Notes: a model not told the origin generated them from the sequence alone. Counted from the first letter of the stretch, positions 52,024 through 61,242 are shown. The stretch: 64,000 bases of DNA from Superficieibacter sp. HKU1 (GCF_029319185.1 NZ_CP119754.1:1860001-1924000); one strand, 5' to 3'. A program made the numbers and translations.

Positions 52024-52312
52024 ATATACACGTCATACTCCAGGTTGCAGGTGCGTTGTCTTTCCTGCAACTTGAAGTATTTAGAGTATACAGATATAAA
52101 ATGTCAATGTAACCCATTAATATATTAATTAAATTTCAAATTAATACTCCACTTTATCTGACATCTTGTAGCGAGCAGACGAAAGTGGGGCAGTGTAGAA
52201 ATCCAGTAACTGGGTTCTTTCCGGCCAGATTGAGAGAATGACTAAAAAAGCTCAGAATCCATAAGTGGAGCACTATTTTGAACTGCTATTTATTAATCAC
52301 TACATTCTTAAC

Positions 52313-52471
52313 ATGAAACATCACCCAATTGAAGTAGTTTATAAATCCCTAACCAGTATTGTTAAACCACATACACCCGAGCCAGAAAATGTACAGGAAA
52401 AATGTTCATGCTGTGAAAGTTCTGCGAGAGAATTTAATTATCTTGTCTACAGACTGCTCAATAACTATTAA
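52313..52471 (+). CDS. Doubtful small ORF
   Basis: A 52-residue frame (MKHHPIEVVYKSLTSIVKPH...) with a CSCC motif. No good ribosome site. A GTG start 16 codons upstream is also open. Could be a fragment of a decayed gene; reported for completeness. Confidence 0.2.
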   Translation: MKHHPIEVVYKSLTSIVKPHTPEPENVQEKCSCCESSAREFNYLVYRLLNNY

Positions 52472-52760
52472 CAACCCGTCATGCATTGCCCGCAATGCCA
52501 GACTTTTTTATCTCTGCACCTGATATTTTAGGACTTGAAGTTCCTAAAAAAATATCAAGTTAGCGGTTTAGTATTTGGCCTGGCGTGGGCACTCTGATTA
52601 ACATACAGGGGGGCAATTCAGTGTGCTCGCTCTGGCGGAACAAATCTATACTAACTTCATTCCCGATACCGTTTCTAAAACTGATTTTTTATTTACTGCT
52701 TAATGAGCATTATGCCATGCAAAAAAATGATCTGAGATCTGAATTCATAGAGAATATGAG

Positions 52761-53088
52761 ATGAGCGATAACGAATTAATTCTTATAATGCAAAAAACGG
52801 TTTTTCTAAAAAAAGATGGAGATATTAAAAAACTCTCAATAAGGTATTCAACATCTTTACATGAAAACGGTAACTGAACTGGCCAGACGTTTTCCATGCT
52901 CGGTATTTATGCATCTTTATGTGTTGTCAATTGTGTTATTCACGTGAAGTTACTCTAAAGAGGTTTATTTAAATCTTGGGGTTTTCGTTTTCTGTCTTAT
53001 CGTCATTGATTTCTTTGCACCCTTGTCCCAGGGATACAAGGCCAGGAAAACCATAAAGGAAATACAAAAAAGCAATAAATCACAATAA
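52761..53088 (+). pseudogene. Fragmentary small gene, membrane-protein-like C-terminus
   Basis: Opens with MSDNELILIMQKTVFLKKDG and reads 38 codons to a TGA at 52,875. In another frame the downstream DNA encodes VYLNLGVFVFCLIVIDFFAP plus a basic tail ending at 53,088, one probable membrane helix. Together they look like a single small membrane protein broken by frameshifts. Family not recognised. Confidence 0.3.
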
Positions 53089-53136
53089 CGGTTTTAACGG
53101 GTTAATGATGCTACCCAAAGCAAGATGTATCGCCGG

Positions 53137-53169
53137 AAAAAAAGATCTCCTCCGTCTGCACGGAGGAGA
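53137..53169 (-). terminator. Terminator of wrbA-yccJ
   Basis: Perfect 9-bp stem TCTCCTCCG / CGGAGGAGA (53,146-53,169), followed on the minus strand by TCTTTTTTT. It marks where the backbone resumes. Confidence 0.85.
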
Positions 53170-53174
53170 GGGTG

Positions 53175-53402
53175 TCACACGTTCTTCCGTTCAATCGTCT
53201 GTTCACCCCAGAACAGCGAATCTTTATCGGTTTTCTCAAAGGCCCGAATCAGCACTTCGTCGTTGCCTTCCTCCCAGATTTTCTCGACCAGCGTTTCGTC
53301 GTAATCGGCCAGCTCAAAGATGGCTTCAGCGATCTCTGGTGACGTATTGCGTAAACTGGCCCATTCTCCAACGCGATGAGCTTTAGCTTCTTGAGTAGGC
53401 AT
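53175..53402 (-). CDS. yccJ: YccJ family protein
   Basis: Small acidic protein of 75 residues, equal to E. coli YccJ, function unknown; in E. coli it is co-expressed with wrbA in stationary phase. Sequence MPTQEAKAHRVGEWASLRNT... with EIAEAIFELADYDETLVEKIWEEG. AGGAG lies upstream of the ATG. It is 20 bases downstream of wrbA in the same operon. Confidence 0.9.
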   Translation of the reverse strand: MPTQEAKAHRVGEWASLRNTSPEIAEAIFELADYDETLVEKIWEEGNDEVLIRAFEKTDKDSLFWGEQTIERKNV

Positions 53403-53422
53403 AGTTATTCTCCTGTAAAAGA

Positions 53423-54019
53423 TTAGCCGTTGAGTTTTACTACCAGTCCTGCAACGTACTCGCCCTGATAGCGAGCGATGGCCAGCTCTTCCTCACTGGG
53501 CTGGCGGGAACCGTCGCCTCCTGCGATAGTGGTCGCGCCGTAAGGCGTGCCGCCGCGTACCTGCGAGATGTCAAAAAGTTCTGCTGCCCCGTAGCCAATC
53601 GGCACAATGATCATTCCGTGATGAGCAAGTGTCGTCCATGTCGAGGTAATGGTTTGTTCCTGACCGCCGCCGGTGCCGGTAGAGCTAAACACGCTGGCGA
53701 TTTTGCCGCGCAGGCTGCCGTTGGCCCATAAGCCGCCGGTCTGATCAAGAAAGGTACGCATCTGTCCGGCCATATTGCCGAAGCGGGTAGGGGTACCAAA
53801 GATGATGGCGTCATAATCCGCCAGCTCCTGTGGCGTGGCGACAGGCGCGCTCTGCTGCTTACCGCCGGATTTTTCAAACAGCTCAGCAGGCATGGTCTCC
53901 GGAACCCGTTTGAGCACGACGTCGGTTCCAGAAACGTTCTTTGCCCCTTCCACGATAGCGTTCGCCATCGTTTCGATATGTCCATACATGGAATAATAGA
54001 GCACTAAAATTTTAGCCAT
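53423..54019 (-). CDS. wrbA: NAD(P)H:quinone oxidoreductase WrbA
   Basis: Tetrameric flavodoxin-like FMN enzyme that reduces quinones by two electrons, protecting against redox cycling. It has 198 residues as in E. coli. MAKILVLYYSMYGHIETMA binds the FMN phosphate; GTPTRFGNMAGQMRTFLDQTGGLW and SVFSSTGTGGGQEQT contact the flavin and NADH. GAGGAG precedes the ATG. First gene of wrbA-yccJ; sigmaS-dependent in E. coli. Confidence 0.95.
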   Translation of the reverse strand: MAKILVLYYSMYGHIETMANAIVEGAKNVSGTDVVLKRVPETMPAELFEKSGGKQQSAPVATPQELADYDAIIFGTPTRFGNMAGQMRTFLDQTGGLWANGSLRGKIASVFSSTGTGGGQEQTITSTWTTLAHHGMIIVPIGYGAAELFDISQVRGGTPYGATTIAGGDGSRQPSEEELAIARYQGEYVAGLVVKLNG

Positions 54020-54412
54020 TGTTTTCGCTCCTCAATCTGGCCGTTATGTTTAAACGCACTCCCTTAACTCTATGTCGAGATGCTAAAAGTGCAAATTTAC
54101 CGCCTTATGGATTGATTTTCGTACAGAAAAACCGCTTTCACGCAAAGAGACGCCAGGCGTAGCAAAATGAAACATTTTTCGGGGCGTTATTTTTTCAAAA
54201 CATAATAGATGCTTATGTTTATGGGCGGGAAAAACGGTCGTTTTTATCTGCGATCCTGTTGCAGGATATTACTATCCGCTGGCCAACAAACCTCGTTCCA
54301 CTATGCTTAATATCACGCGGCGCAGTTAAAGATTCATGTAGTTTGCCGTGGAGTGAAAGAAAACTCTTTTACTAAATGCAGTATGATGTCTAATCAATAA
54401 TGGAGGTCAGTA
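54020..54412. other. Intergenic region between wrbA and ymdF
   Basis: 393 bases without a gene; it contains the divergent promoters of wrbA and ymdF. A -10-like TATGAT at about 54,382 lies 31 bases before the ymdF start. Nothing else stood out. Confidence 0.4.
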
Positions 54413-54592
54413 ATGACAACCCATCGTGGTGGTTCCGGTAACTTTGCAGAAGACCGAAACAGAGCATCAGAAGCAGGCCGTAAAGGTGGTCAGCAGAGCG
54501 GCGGGAATTTCAAAAACGATCCCCAGCGCGCCTCTGAAGCTGGCAAAAAAGGGGGTAAGAGCAGTCATGGCGGCGGACGTAGTAGTAGCTAG
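54413..54592 (+). CDS. ymdF: KGG-repeat stress protein YmdF (YciG family)
   Basis: A 59-residue hydrophilic protein with two copies of the stress-induced motif: RASEAGRKGGQQSGGNF and RASEAGKKGGKSSHGGG. It is similar throughout to E. coli YmdF. Members of this family are induced in stationary phase by sigmaS, and YmdA/YmdF/YciG affect motility and stress in E. coli. GGAGGTCAGTA precedes the ATG. Confidence 0.93.
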   Translation: MTTHRGGSGNFAEDRNRASEAGRKGGQQSGGNFKNDPQRASEAGKKGGKSSHGGGRSSS

Positions 54593-54620
54593 CTGACTGT
54601 TACAGAAGTGGTAGTAAGTG

Positions 54621-54700
54621 ACTGAAGTAAGTAGTTGAAGTACTGAAGTAAGTAGTTGAAATACATAACTGAAGTGGAAGTACTGAAGTATGCAGTTCAG
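54621..54700 (+). repeat. Imperfect tandem repeats downstream of ymdF
   Basis: Four units beginning ACTGAAGT: 54,621-54,641 (21 bases), 54,642-54,667, 54,668-54,681 and 54,682-54,700. The first two share ACTGAAGTAAGTAGTTGAA exactly. Non-coding, between the ymdF stop and its terminator. Confidence 0.8.
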
Positions 54701-54725
54701 GTAAGTAACCTTAGTCACTCCCCCA

Positions 54726-54758
54726 GCCGCCGGGTTTGCGCCCGGCGGCATTTTACTT
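54726..54758 (+). terminator. Terminator of ymdF
   Basis: Perfect 9-bp G/C-rich stem GCCGCCGGG / CCCGGCGGC with a 6-base loop, then ATTTTACTT. Confidence 0.75.
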
Positions 54759-54781
54759 TCTGCGCTTCAGAAAAGGGTAAA

Positions 54782-55177
54782 TCAGTTTGCAGGCGGTAGC
54801 GGGCAGCTTAAATCGCCTTCTTCACACTGCAACATCGAGCCCAGCCAGGCGTTACGCTCTTCCGTTTTTTCCGTCAGACACTGATTATGGATCAGCGGCT
54901 GCACGCTGCCGCCTTCGGTCCCGGAGGCAATCAGTTCACAGTCGGCGTCGCGCAAGGCAATCCATTTTTGCTGCGCTTTTTTCAGCAGTTCTTTTTGCGG
55001 CGCCTGAGCGCGGCTCAGCGCGCTATTCCACGTCTCGTTCAGCTTTTTATCTGCCGCCTGGTACTGTTCGGCGCTGCACTGGTTCATTTCCAGCTGCGTC
55101 GAGGCGTTGTCGCAGTTGTCGGCAAAAGCTGGAATGCTGACCAGCAGGCTGGCCATCAGTAACGTCATTCGCTTCAT
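54782..55177 (-). CDS. LprI/DUF1311 family periplasmic protein
   Basis: A 131-residue exported protein with signal peptide MKRMTLLMASLLVSIPAFA. The mature part has the DUF1311 pattern CDNASTQLEMNQCSAEQYQAADKKLN...W, then KAQQKWIALRDADCELIA and GGSVQPLIHNQCLTEKTEER. The family includes LprI-type lysozyme inhibitors, but most enterobacterial members are uncharacterised. The start at 55,177 follows GAGGTCCATA; longer upstream readings lack a signal peptide at their start. In E. coli the rut operon occupies this interval; none is present here. Confidence 0.82.
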   Translation of the reverse strand: MKRMTLLMASLLVSIPAFADNCDNASTQLEMNQCSAEQYQAADKKLNETWNSALSRAQAPQKELLKKAQQKWIALRDADCELIASGTEGGSVQPLIHNQCLTEKTEERNAWLGSMLQCEEGDLSCPLPPAN

Positions 55178-55324
55178 TATGGACCTCGAATATCTGTACC
55201 GTTTGGCCGGGGACGGCTTCGCCATTCCCGACCAGAGAATTGTTGGCAGTCCCGTTTTTCCAGGCCCGTGCAAGCGAAGCGCCGCCGGGCATCATTCCAC
55301 GGTATACCGTTTTTCAACAGTTTG

Positions 55325-55345
55325 AGGCTCCTGTATCAGGAGCCT
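55325..55345 (-). terminator. Hairpin after putA
   Basis: Perfect 9-bp stem AGGCTCCTG / CAGGAGCCT with a 3-base loop, 19 bases past the putA stop. Only a weak T tract follows. Confidence 0.55.
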
Positions 55346-55363
55346 TGACAGAGTAACGAGTGT

Positions 55364-58300
55364 TTAACCGATTGTCATCAGGCTGGCGTTGCCGCCCGCG
55401 GCAGCGGTGTTAATACTCAGCGATCGCTCAAGGTAGAGACGCTCCAGCGGCAGGTCGGTCTCGCCGCGGGCAAAGCCGAGCACCGGAACGATCGCGCCTT
55501 CGCGTTCAGCGATATCGCCGCACAGCTCGCGGAGTTTATCGGAATCACCATGGAAAATAACCGCATCAAATGCCTCCGCGGTTAGCGCCCGGGCGTTAAT
55601 AAATCCGATACGCGCCTGTACCCCGGCGGGTAGTTGCTGATGGAGGTTGCGATGCAGCGCTTCCTCCGGCCACAGAACGCGGCCGCCGGTTGCCAGAACG
55701 GCCGCCAGCTGGGTCAGCGCATCGTCTTCAGTATCTGCCAGACAAACCACCGTTTCGCGCGGCATCAGCGTCCAGCTGTTGCGCTCCCCGGTCGGACCGG
55801 GCAGCAGACGCTGCGTGCCGGTCTGCGCCTGCTCGCCAAAACGCTGGCACAACGCCTGTAGCGCAGGGCGGTCCGCGGCCCACGACATTAACGCCGTCAG
55901 CGGCTGCGTCAGCAAATTCCTCAGCTGGGCATCTGCCGGGCGTTCACCATCCTGACGGGCAAGGGTGATGGCTGGCGCGTTCTGCGGGCGGCTTGCCAGC
56001 AGACGATAGAGATAAAGCGGGCCACCAGCTTTCGGTCCGGTACCGGATAACCCTTCACCGCCGAACGGTTGTACCCCCACCACTGCGCCCACCATATTGC
56101 GGTTGACGTACAGATTGCCGACTTTCGCGCTGCCGGTCACCTGAGCAATGGTCTCATCAATACGCGTATGGACACCCAGCGTCAGGCCATAGCCTGCGGC
56201 GTTGATCTGCTCAAGCAGCTGCGGGAGTTCACGACGAGAGTAGCGCACCACATGCAGGACCGGGCCAAAGATCTCTTTTTTAATCTCATCCACGCTGTCG
56301 AGTTCGATCAGCGTCGGCGGAATAAAGGTGCCGCTTCGCCACTCGCGGCTGTCATCACCCACCTCGCGTGCGGCCTGGAATACGCTACGTCCTTTCGCAC
56401 GCATTTCCTGAATATGACGTTCAATATTCGCCTTCGCGTCGGCATCAATAACCGGGCCGATATCGGTGCTGAGACGTCCCGGATTCCCCATCCGGCACTC
56501 GGCCATCGCGCCGCGCAGCATGGTTAACGTATGATCGGCGGCGTCTTCCTGGATACACAGCACGCGCAGCGCGGAGCAACGCTGACCGGCGCTGTCAAAC
56601 GCCGAGGCCAGTACGTCGACAACCACCTGTTCCGTCAGCGCCGAGGAATCAACAATCATCGCATTAAGCCCACCCGTTTCCGCGATGAGCGGGGTCGGAC
56701 GGCCCTGCGCGTCCAGGCGTGTGGCAACGCTACGCTGCAACAGGCTGGCAACGTCAGTGGATCCGGTAAACATCACCCCGCGTACGCGTTCATCAGCGGT
56801 GAGTCTTGCACCCACGGTCTCTCCACGTCCCGGCAGCAACTGAATGACGCCGGGGGGGACGCCCGCTTCCAGCAGGATTGCCACGCCCTGCGCGGCGATG
56901 AGCGGCGTTTGCTCGGCCGGTTTTGCCAGTACGCTGTTACCCGCCGCCAGTGCCGCAGCGATTTGCCCGGTGAAGATCGCCAGCGGGAAGTTCCACGGGC
57001 TGATACAGACTACCGGACCCAGCGGGCGATGCGTTTCGTTATCAAAATCATCGCGCACCTGAGCGGCATAGTAGTGCAGGAAATCTACGGCTTCGCGCAC
57101 TTCCGCAATCGCATTACTGAAGGTTTTCCCGGCTTCGCGCACCAGAATGCCGATCAGCGTTTGCATCCGGTCTTCCATCAGCACGGCGGCCCGTTGCAGG
57201 ATCGCCGCGCGCTCCTGCGGTGGGGTGGCGAACCAGATCGGCCCCTGATTAACCGCACTGACCAGCGCCCGATCGACTTCCGCCTCGCTGGCTTCACGGA
57301 CAAAGCCGACAATATCTCCCGGTTCGGCAGGGTTGACCAGCGGGGTCATTTCACCTTCTTCTGCGGCCTCAGCCAGCACCGGCAGCGCCAGCCATTTTTG
57401 CGCCGCACTATTCAGTAACGCCGAGGAGAGCGACGCCAGGCGGTGCTCGTTCGATAAATCCAGCCCGGCGGAGTTAAGACGTCCCGCGCCGTACAGATCG
57501 CGCGGCAGCGGGATTTTCGGATGCGGCAGGCCGATTTCACCCTCTTTAACCGCCAGTTGCTCGACCGCGGTAACCGGGTTCGCCACCAGTTCGTCGAGCG
57601 GCAGGGTGCCGTCGGCGATGCGGTTAACGAAAGAGGTATTGGCACCGTTTTCAAGAAGGCGGCGCACCAGGTAGGCCAGCAGCGTTTCATGCGTGCCGAC
57701 TGGCGCATAGATGCGGCACGGACGGTTCAGTTTGCCGTCGGCGATTTTCCCGACCACCTGATCGTACAGCGGTTCGCCCATCCCGTGCAGGCACTGAAAT
57801 TCATATTGCCCCGGATAGTAGTTTTGCCCGGCAAGATGATAAATCGCCGCCAGCGTATGCGCGTTGTGTGTCGCGAACTGCGGGTAAATCAGATTGGGCA
57901 CCGCCAGCAGTTTTTTGGCGCAGGCAAGGTAGGAGACATCGGTATAAACCTTGCGGGTATAAACGGGATACCCCTCCAGCCCCTCCATCTGCGCGCGTTT
58001 GATTTCGCTGTCCCAGTAGGCGCCTTTCACCAGGCGGATCATCAGCCGGCGGCGGCTGCGGGTTGCCAGGTCGATCAGGTAATCAATGACGAACGGGCAG
58101 CGCTTCATATACGCCTGAATCACAAATCCAATGCCGTGCCAGCCTTCCAGCTCTGGCTCGAAGCAGAGTTTTTCCAGCAGATCGAGGGAGATTTCCAGAC
58201 GATCTGCCTCTTCGGCATCAATGTTGATACCGATATCATACTGGCGGGCCAGCAGCGTCAGCGACTTCAGCCGTGGATAAAGTTCTTCCAGCACGCGGTC

Positions 58301-59323
58301 ATACTGCGCGCGGCTGTAGCGGGGATGCAGCGCGGAGAGCTTGATGGAGATCCCCGGACCTTCATAGATGCCGCGGCCGTTGGAGGCTTTGCCGATGGCG
58401 TGGATTGCCTGCTGGTAAGAGATCATATAAGCGTCAGCATCCGCCGCGGTAAGCGCCGCTTCGCCCAGCATATCGTAAGAGTAGCGGAAGCCTTTTTCTT
58501 CCAGCTTACGGGCGTTGGCCAGCGCAGCGGAAATAGTTTCCCCTGTTACAAACTGCTCGCCCATCAGACGCATCGCCATATCCACGCCCTTACGGATCAG
58601 CGGCTCGCCGCTTTTACCGATGATGCGGTTAAGCGAGTGCGAAAGATGAGATTCGTTATGGGTTGAGACCAGCCGTCCGGTAAATAACAGCCCCCAGGTG
58701 GCGGCGTTAACAAACAGCGACGGGCTGCGGCCAATGTGCGACTGCCAGTTGCCGTTGCTGATTTTATCGCGGATCAGCGCATCGCGCGTGGCTTTATCCG
58801 GAATACGCAGCAGCGCCTCGGCGAGACACATCAGCGCCACGCCTTCCTGCGAAGAGAGGGAAAACTCCTGTAACAATCCCTGAACCATGCCCGCACGGCC
58901 GCTGGCGTTTTTTTGCTGACGCAACGATTGCGCCAGCCGGTAGGCCAGCTTGTGAGACTGCTCATCAATCGCCTGCGGCAGACGCGCCTGTTCCAGCAGC
59001 ATCGGGACCGCATCGGTCTCGGGTCGGCGATAGGCGGCGGTAATGGCGGCGCGGTTTACCGACTGCGGCAGGATCTGCTCGGCAAAGTCGAGAAAAGGCT
59101 GGTGGATCTCTTCAACCGGGGCGACGTTCTCCTCGTGTTCAGCGGTATTGCCCGGCAGGGCAGGGATCTCTGCAATGGGCGCATTGCTTTCCAGCTGCTC
59201 CAGATAATTAAAAATCGCCTGCTTGATAAGCCAGTGCGGCGTGCGATCAATACGATTTGCCGCCGCTTTAATCCGCTCGCGCGTGGCGTCGTCAAGTTTG
59301 ACCCCCATGGTGGTCGTCCCCAT
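55364..59323 (-). CDS. putA: Trifunctional proline utilization protein PutA
   Basis: Oxidises proline to glutamate and represses its own divergon. It has 1,319 residues (E. coli 1,320). N-terminal ribbon-helix-helix DNA-binding domain MGVKLDDATRERIKAAANRID (about 1-50); FAD proline dehydrogenase barrel (about 260-570, with GINIDAEEADRLEISL and RLVKGAYWDSEI); P5C dehydrogenase domain (about 650-1,110, with VCISPWNFPLAIFTGQ, the catalytic Cys near residue 916 in SAGQRCSALRVL and GNLYVNRNMVGAVVGVQPFGG); and a C-terminal domain ending in the conserved tail. Without proline it binds put operators; with proline it moves to the membrane. Divergent from putP. Confidence 0.96.
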   Translation of the reverse strand: MGTTTMGVKLDDATRERIKAAANRIDRTPHWLIKQAIFNYLEQLESNAPIAEIPALPGNTAEHEENVAPVEEIHQPFLDFAEQILPQSVNRAAITAAYRRPETDAVPMLLEQARLPQAIDEQSHKLAYRLAQSLRQQKNASGRAGMVQGLLQEFSLSSQEGVALMCLAEALLRIPDKATRDALIRDKISNGNWQSHIGRSPSLFVNAATWGLLFTGRLVSTHNESHLSHSLNRIIGKSGEPLIRKGVDMAMRLMGEQFVTGETISAALANARKLEEKGFRYSYDMLGEAALTAADADAYMISYQQAIHAIGKASNGRGIYEGPGISIKLSALHPRYSRAQYDRVLEELYPRLKSLTLLARQYDIGINIDAEEADRLEISLDLLEKLCFEPELEGWHGIGFVIQAYMKRCPFVIDYLIDLATRSRRRLMIRLVKGAYWDSEIKRAQMEGLEGYPVYTRKVYTDVSYLACAKKLLAVPNLIYPQFATHNAHTLAAIYHLAGQNYYPGQYEFQCLHGMGEPLYDQVVGKIADGKLNRPCRIYAPVGTHETLLAYLVRRLLENGANTSFVNRIADGTLPLDELVANPVTAVEQLAVKEGEIGLPHPKIPLPRDLYGAGRLNSAGLDLSNEHRLASLSSALLNSAAQKWLALPVLAEAAEEGEMTPLVNPAEPGDIVGFVREASEAEVDRALVSAVNQGPIWFATPPQERAAILQRAAVLMEDRMQTLIGILVREAGKTFSNAIAEVREAVDFLHYYAAQVRDDFDNETHRPLGPVVCISPWNFPLAIFTGQIAAALAAGNSVLAKPAEQTPLIAAQGVAILLEAGVPPGVIQLLPGRGETVGARLTADERVRGVMFTGSTDVASLLQRSVATRLDAQGRPTPLIAETGGLNAMIVDSSALTEQVVVDVLASAFDSAGQRCSALRVLCIQEDAADHTLTMLRGAMAECRMGNPGRLSTDIGPVIDADAKANIERHIQEMRAKGRSVFQAAREVGDDSREWRSGTFIPPTLIELDSVDEIKKEIFGPVLHVVRYSRRELPQLLEQINAAGYGLTLGVHTRIDETIAQVTGSAKVGNLYVNRNMVGAVVGVQPFGGEGLSGTGPKAGGPLYLYRLLASRPQNAPAITLARQDGERPADAQLRNLLTQPLTALMSWAADRPALQALCQRFGEQAQTGTQRLLPGPTGERNSWTLMPRETVVCLADTEDDALTQLAAVLATGGRVLWPEEALHRNLHQQLPAGVQARIGFINARALTAEAFDAVIFHGDSDKLRELCGDIAEREGAIVPVLGFARGETDLPLERLYLERSLSINTAAAGGNASLMTIG

Positions 59324-59371
59324 GCATTACTCCTGATGTTCTGTGTGTTATGGCAAAAGACTATCGGGCAT

Positions 59372-59389
59372 GTTGCAACTTTGTGCAAC
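59372..59389. promoter_or_regulatory. PutA operator pair near putA
   Basis: GTTGCA (59,372-59,377) and its complement TGCAAC (59,384-59,389) form a dyad, with a further overlapping TGCAAC. These match the GTTGCA core bound by the PutA ribbon-helix-helix domain. Confidence 0.7.
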
Positions 59390-59516
59390 CATGTTAAATG
59401 TGACGGCGCTAACAAGGCTGAAATTCGCTTAAATGTTAATTAAAAGTTATCCGTTTTTGCCGGGCAGAGGGGATCATGAGCGCTGATACCTTGCGTTGGT
59501 TAACACTTTCTCAGGG

Positions 59517-59547
59517 TGCAACCCGTAAAAACGTGAGCGAGTGCAAC
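59517..59547. promoter_or_regulatory. PutA operators near putP
   Basis: Two TGCAAC hexamers (59,517-59,522 and 59,542-59,547), 25 bases apart. Together with the pair at 59,372-59,389 they reproduce the multi-operator putA-putP control region. The remainder of the 391-base gap is A/T-rich promoter DNA. Confidence 0.65.
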
Positions 59548-59714
59548 CTAAACGAAAATCATATTTGTACTTAACGAAAAATGATGTGAATGCTGTGTTA
59601 AACCATTTGTGAATAGCAAAAGGTTACGGCAGGATACGGTCGCCTGATGATGACAGCATATTGCCACCCCGTTCCGGTGGCGCAATAACAGATAAAACAC
59701 TCTGGAGATGGTTA

Positions 59715-61220
59715 ATGGCTATGAGCACCCCAATGCTGGTGACATTCCTTATTTATATTTTTGGCATGATATTGATTGGCTTTTTTGCCTGGCGCTCGAC
59801 AAAAAACTTTGGCGATTACATTCTCGGCGGGCGACGAATGGGCGCGCTGGTCACGGCGCTCTCCGCTGGCGCATCTGATATGAGCGGCTGGCTGTTAATG
59901 GGATTGCCAGGCGCAATTTTCATTTCCGGGATCTCTGAAAGCTGGATCGCTATCGGCCTGACGCTCGGCGCGTGGATCAACTGGAAGCTGGTAGCCGGAC
60001 GCCTGCGGGTGCATACCGAGGTGAATAATAACGCGCTGACCTTACCGGATTATTTCACCGGGCGTTTTGAAGACGGCAGCCGTCTTCTGCGGATTATCTC
60101 GGCGCTGGTGATCCTGCTTTTCTTCACCATCTACTGCGCATCGGGCATCGTGGCCGGTGCCCGTTTGTTTGAAAGCACCTTTGGCATGAGCTACGAAACC
60201 GCCCTCTGGGCAGGCGCGGCGGCGACGATTATTTATACCTTCATCGGCGGCTTCCTGGCGGTCAGCTGGACCGATACCGTGCAGGCCAGCCTGATGATTT
60301 TCGCCCTGATCCTGACGCCAGTGATGGTCGTCATGTCCGTCGGCGGTTTTGACGAGTCACTGGCGGTTATCCGGCAAAAAAGCGTGGAAAACGTGGATAT
60401 GCTGAAGGGACTGGACGTGGTCGCTATCATTTCTCTGATGGGCTGGGGTCTGGGCTATTTTGGCCAGCCGCATATTCTGGCGCGTTTTATGGCGGCGGAT
60501 TCTCATCACACCATCGTTCACGCCCGCCGTATCAGCATGACCTGGATGATCCTCTGCCTGGCCGGGGCGGTGGCGGTTGGTTTCTACGGCATCGCCTACT
60601 TTACCAACAACCCGTCGCTGGCAGGCGCGGTGAATCAGAACGCCGAACGTGTGTTTATCGAACTGGCGCAGATCCTGTTTAATCCGTGGATTGCCGGGGT
60701 GCTGCTGTCGGCGATCCTGGCCGCGGTAATGTCCACATTAAGCTGTCAGCTGCTGGTGTGCTCCAGCGCGATTACCGAAGATCTCTATAAGGCGTTTCTG
60801 CGCAAAGGCGCCAGCCAGAAAGAGCTGGTGTGGGTCGGACGGATGATGGTGCTGGTGGTGGCGCTGGTTGCCGTCGCGCTGGCGGCTAACCCGGAAAACC
60901 GCGTGCTGGGCCTGGTGAGCTACGCCTGGGCAGGCTTCGGTGCCGCGTTCGGGCCCGTGATCCTGTTCTCCGTGCTGTGGTCGCGTATGACCCGCAACGG
61001 CGCGCTGGCCGGGATGATTATCGGTGCCGTGACGGTGATCGTCTGGAAACAGTTCGCCTGGTTCGGCCTGTATGAAATCATCCCCGGTTTCATTTTCGGC
61101 AGTATCGGCATTGTGGTATTTAGCCTGCTGGGCAAAGCGCCGTCGGCCGCGATGCAACAACGCTTCGCCGAAGCGGATGCGCACTATAACAGCGCACCGC
61201 CTGCACGCGTAGCGGAGTAA
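59715..61220 (+). CDS. putP: Sodium/proline symporter
   Basis: Inner-membrane SSS-family transporter importing proline with Na+. It has 501 residues (E. coli 502), about 13 membrane helices. Family segments include GGRRMGALVTALSAGASDMSGWLLMG with Na+/proline-binding residues, TLGAWINWKLVAGRLRVHTE, GFLAVSWTDTVQASLMI and MSTLSCQLLVCSSAITEDLYK. The start MAMSTPML follows GGAGATGGTTA. Regulated with putA by PutA binding. Confidence 0.95.
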   Translation: MAMSTPMLVTFLIYIFGMILIGFFAWRSTKNFGDYILGGRRMGALVTALSAGASDMSGWLLMGLPGAIFISGISESWIAIGLTLGAWINWKLVAGRLRVHTEVNNNALTLPDYFTGRFEDGSRLLRIISALVILLFFTIYCASGIVAGARLFESTFGMSYETALWAGAAATIIYTFIGGFLAVSWTDTVQASLMIFALILTPVMVVMSVGGFDESLAVIRQKSVENVDMLKGLDVVAIISLMGWGLGYFGQPHILARFMAADSHHTIVHARRISMTWMILCLAGAVAVGFYGIAYFTNNPSLAGAVNQNAERVFIELAQILFNPWIAGVLLSAILAAVMSTLSCQLLVCSSAITEDLYKAFLRKGASQKELVWVGRMMVLVVALVAVALAANPENRVLGLVSYAWAGFGAAFGPVILFSVLWSRMTRNGALAGMIIGAVTVIVWKQFAWFGLYEIIPGFIFGSIGIVVFSLLGKAPSAAMQQRFAEADAHYNSAPPARVAE

Positions 61221-61242
61221 TTTCCCTCAGAATGTACTGATG

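Larger units (their letters stand above)
48896..53136. other. A/T-rich insertion between agp and yccJ with decayed genes
   Basis: In E. coli yccJ follows agp directly. Here about 4.2 kb of visibly A/T-rich DNA intervenes, bounded by the agp and yccJ terminators. It holds a broken ISAs1/H-repeat transposase, a frameshifted DUF4225-like gene, one intact 149-residue orphan and small degenerate frames. The stretches 48,896-49,336, 52,024-52,312 and 52,472-52,760 contain no gene that can be supported. H-repeats typically sit beside Rhs and polymorphic toxin loci, and the CDI-like locus ends 2 kb upstream, so this may be the wreckage of displaced toxin/immunity cassettes. No terminal repeats or integrase were found. 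Confidence 0.7.
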
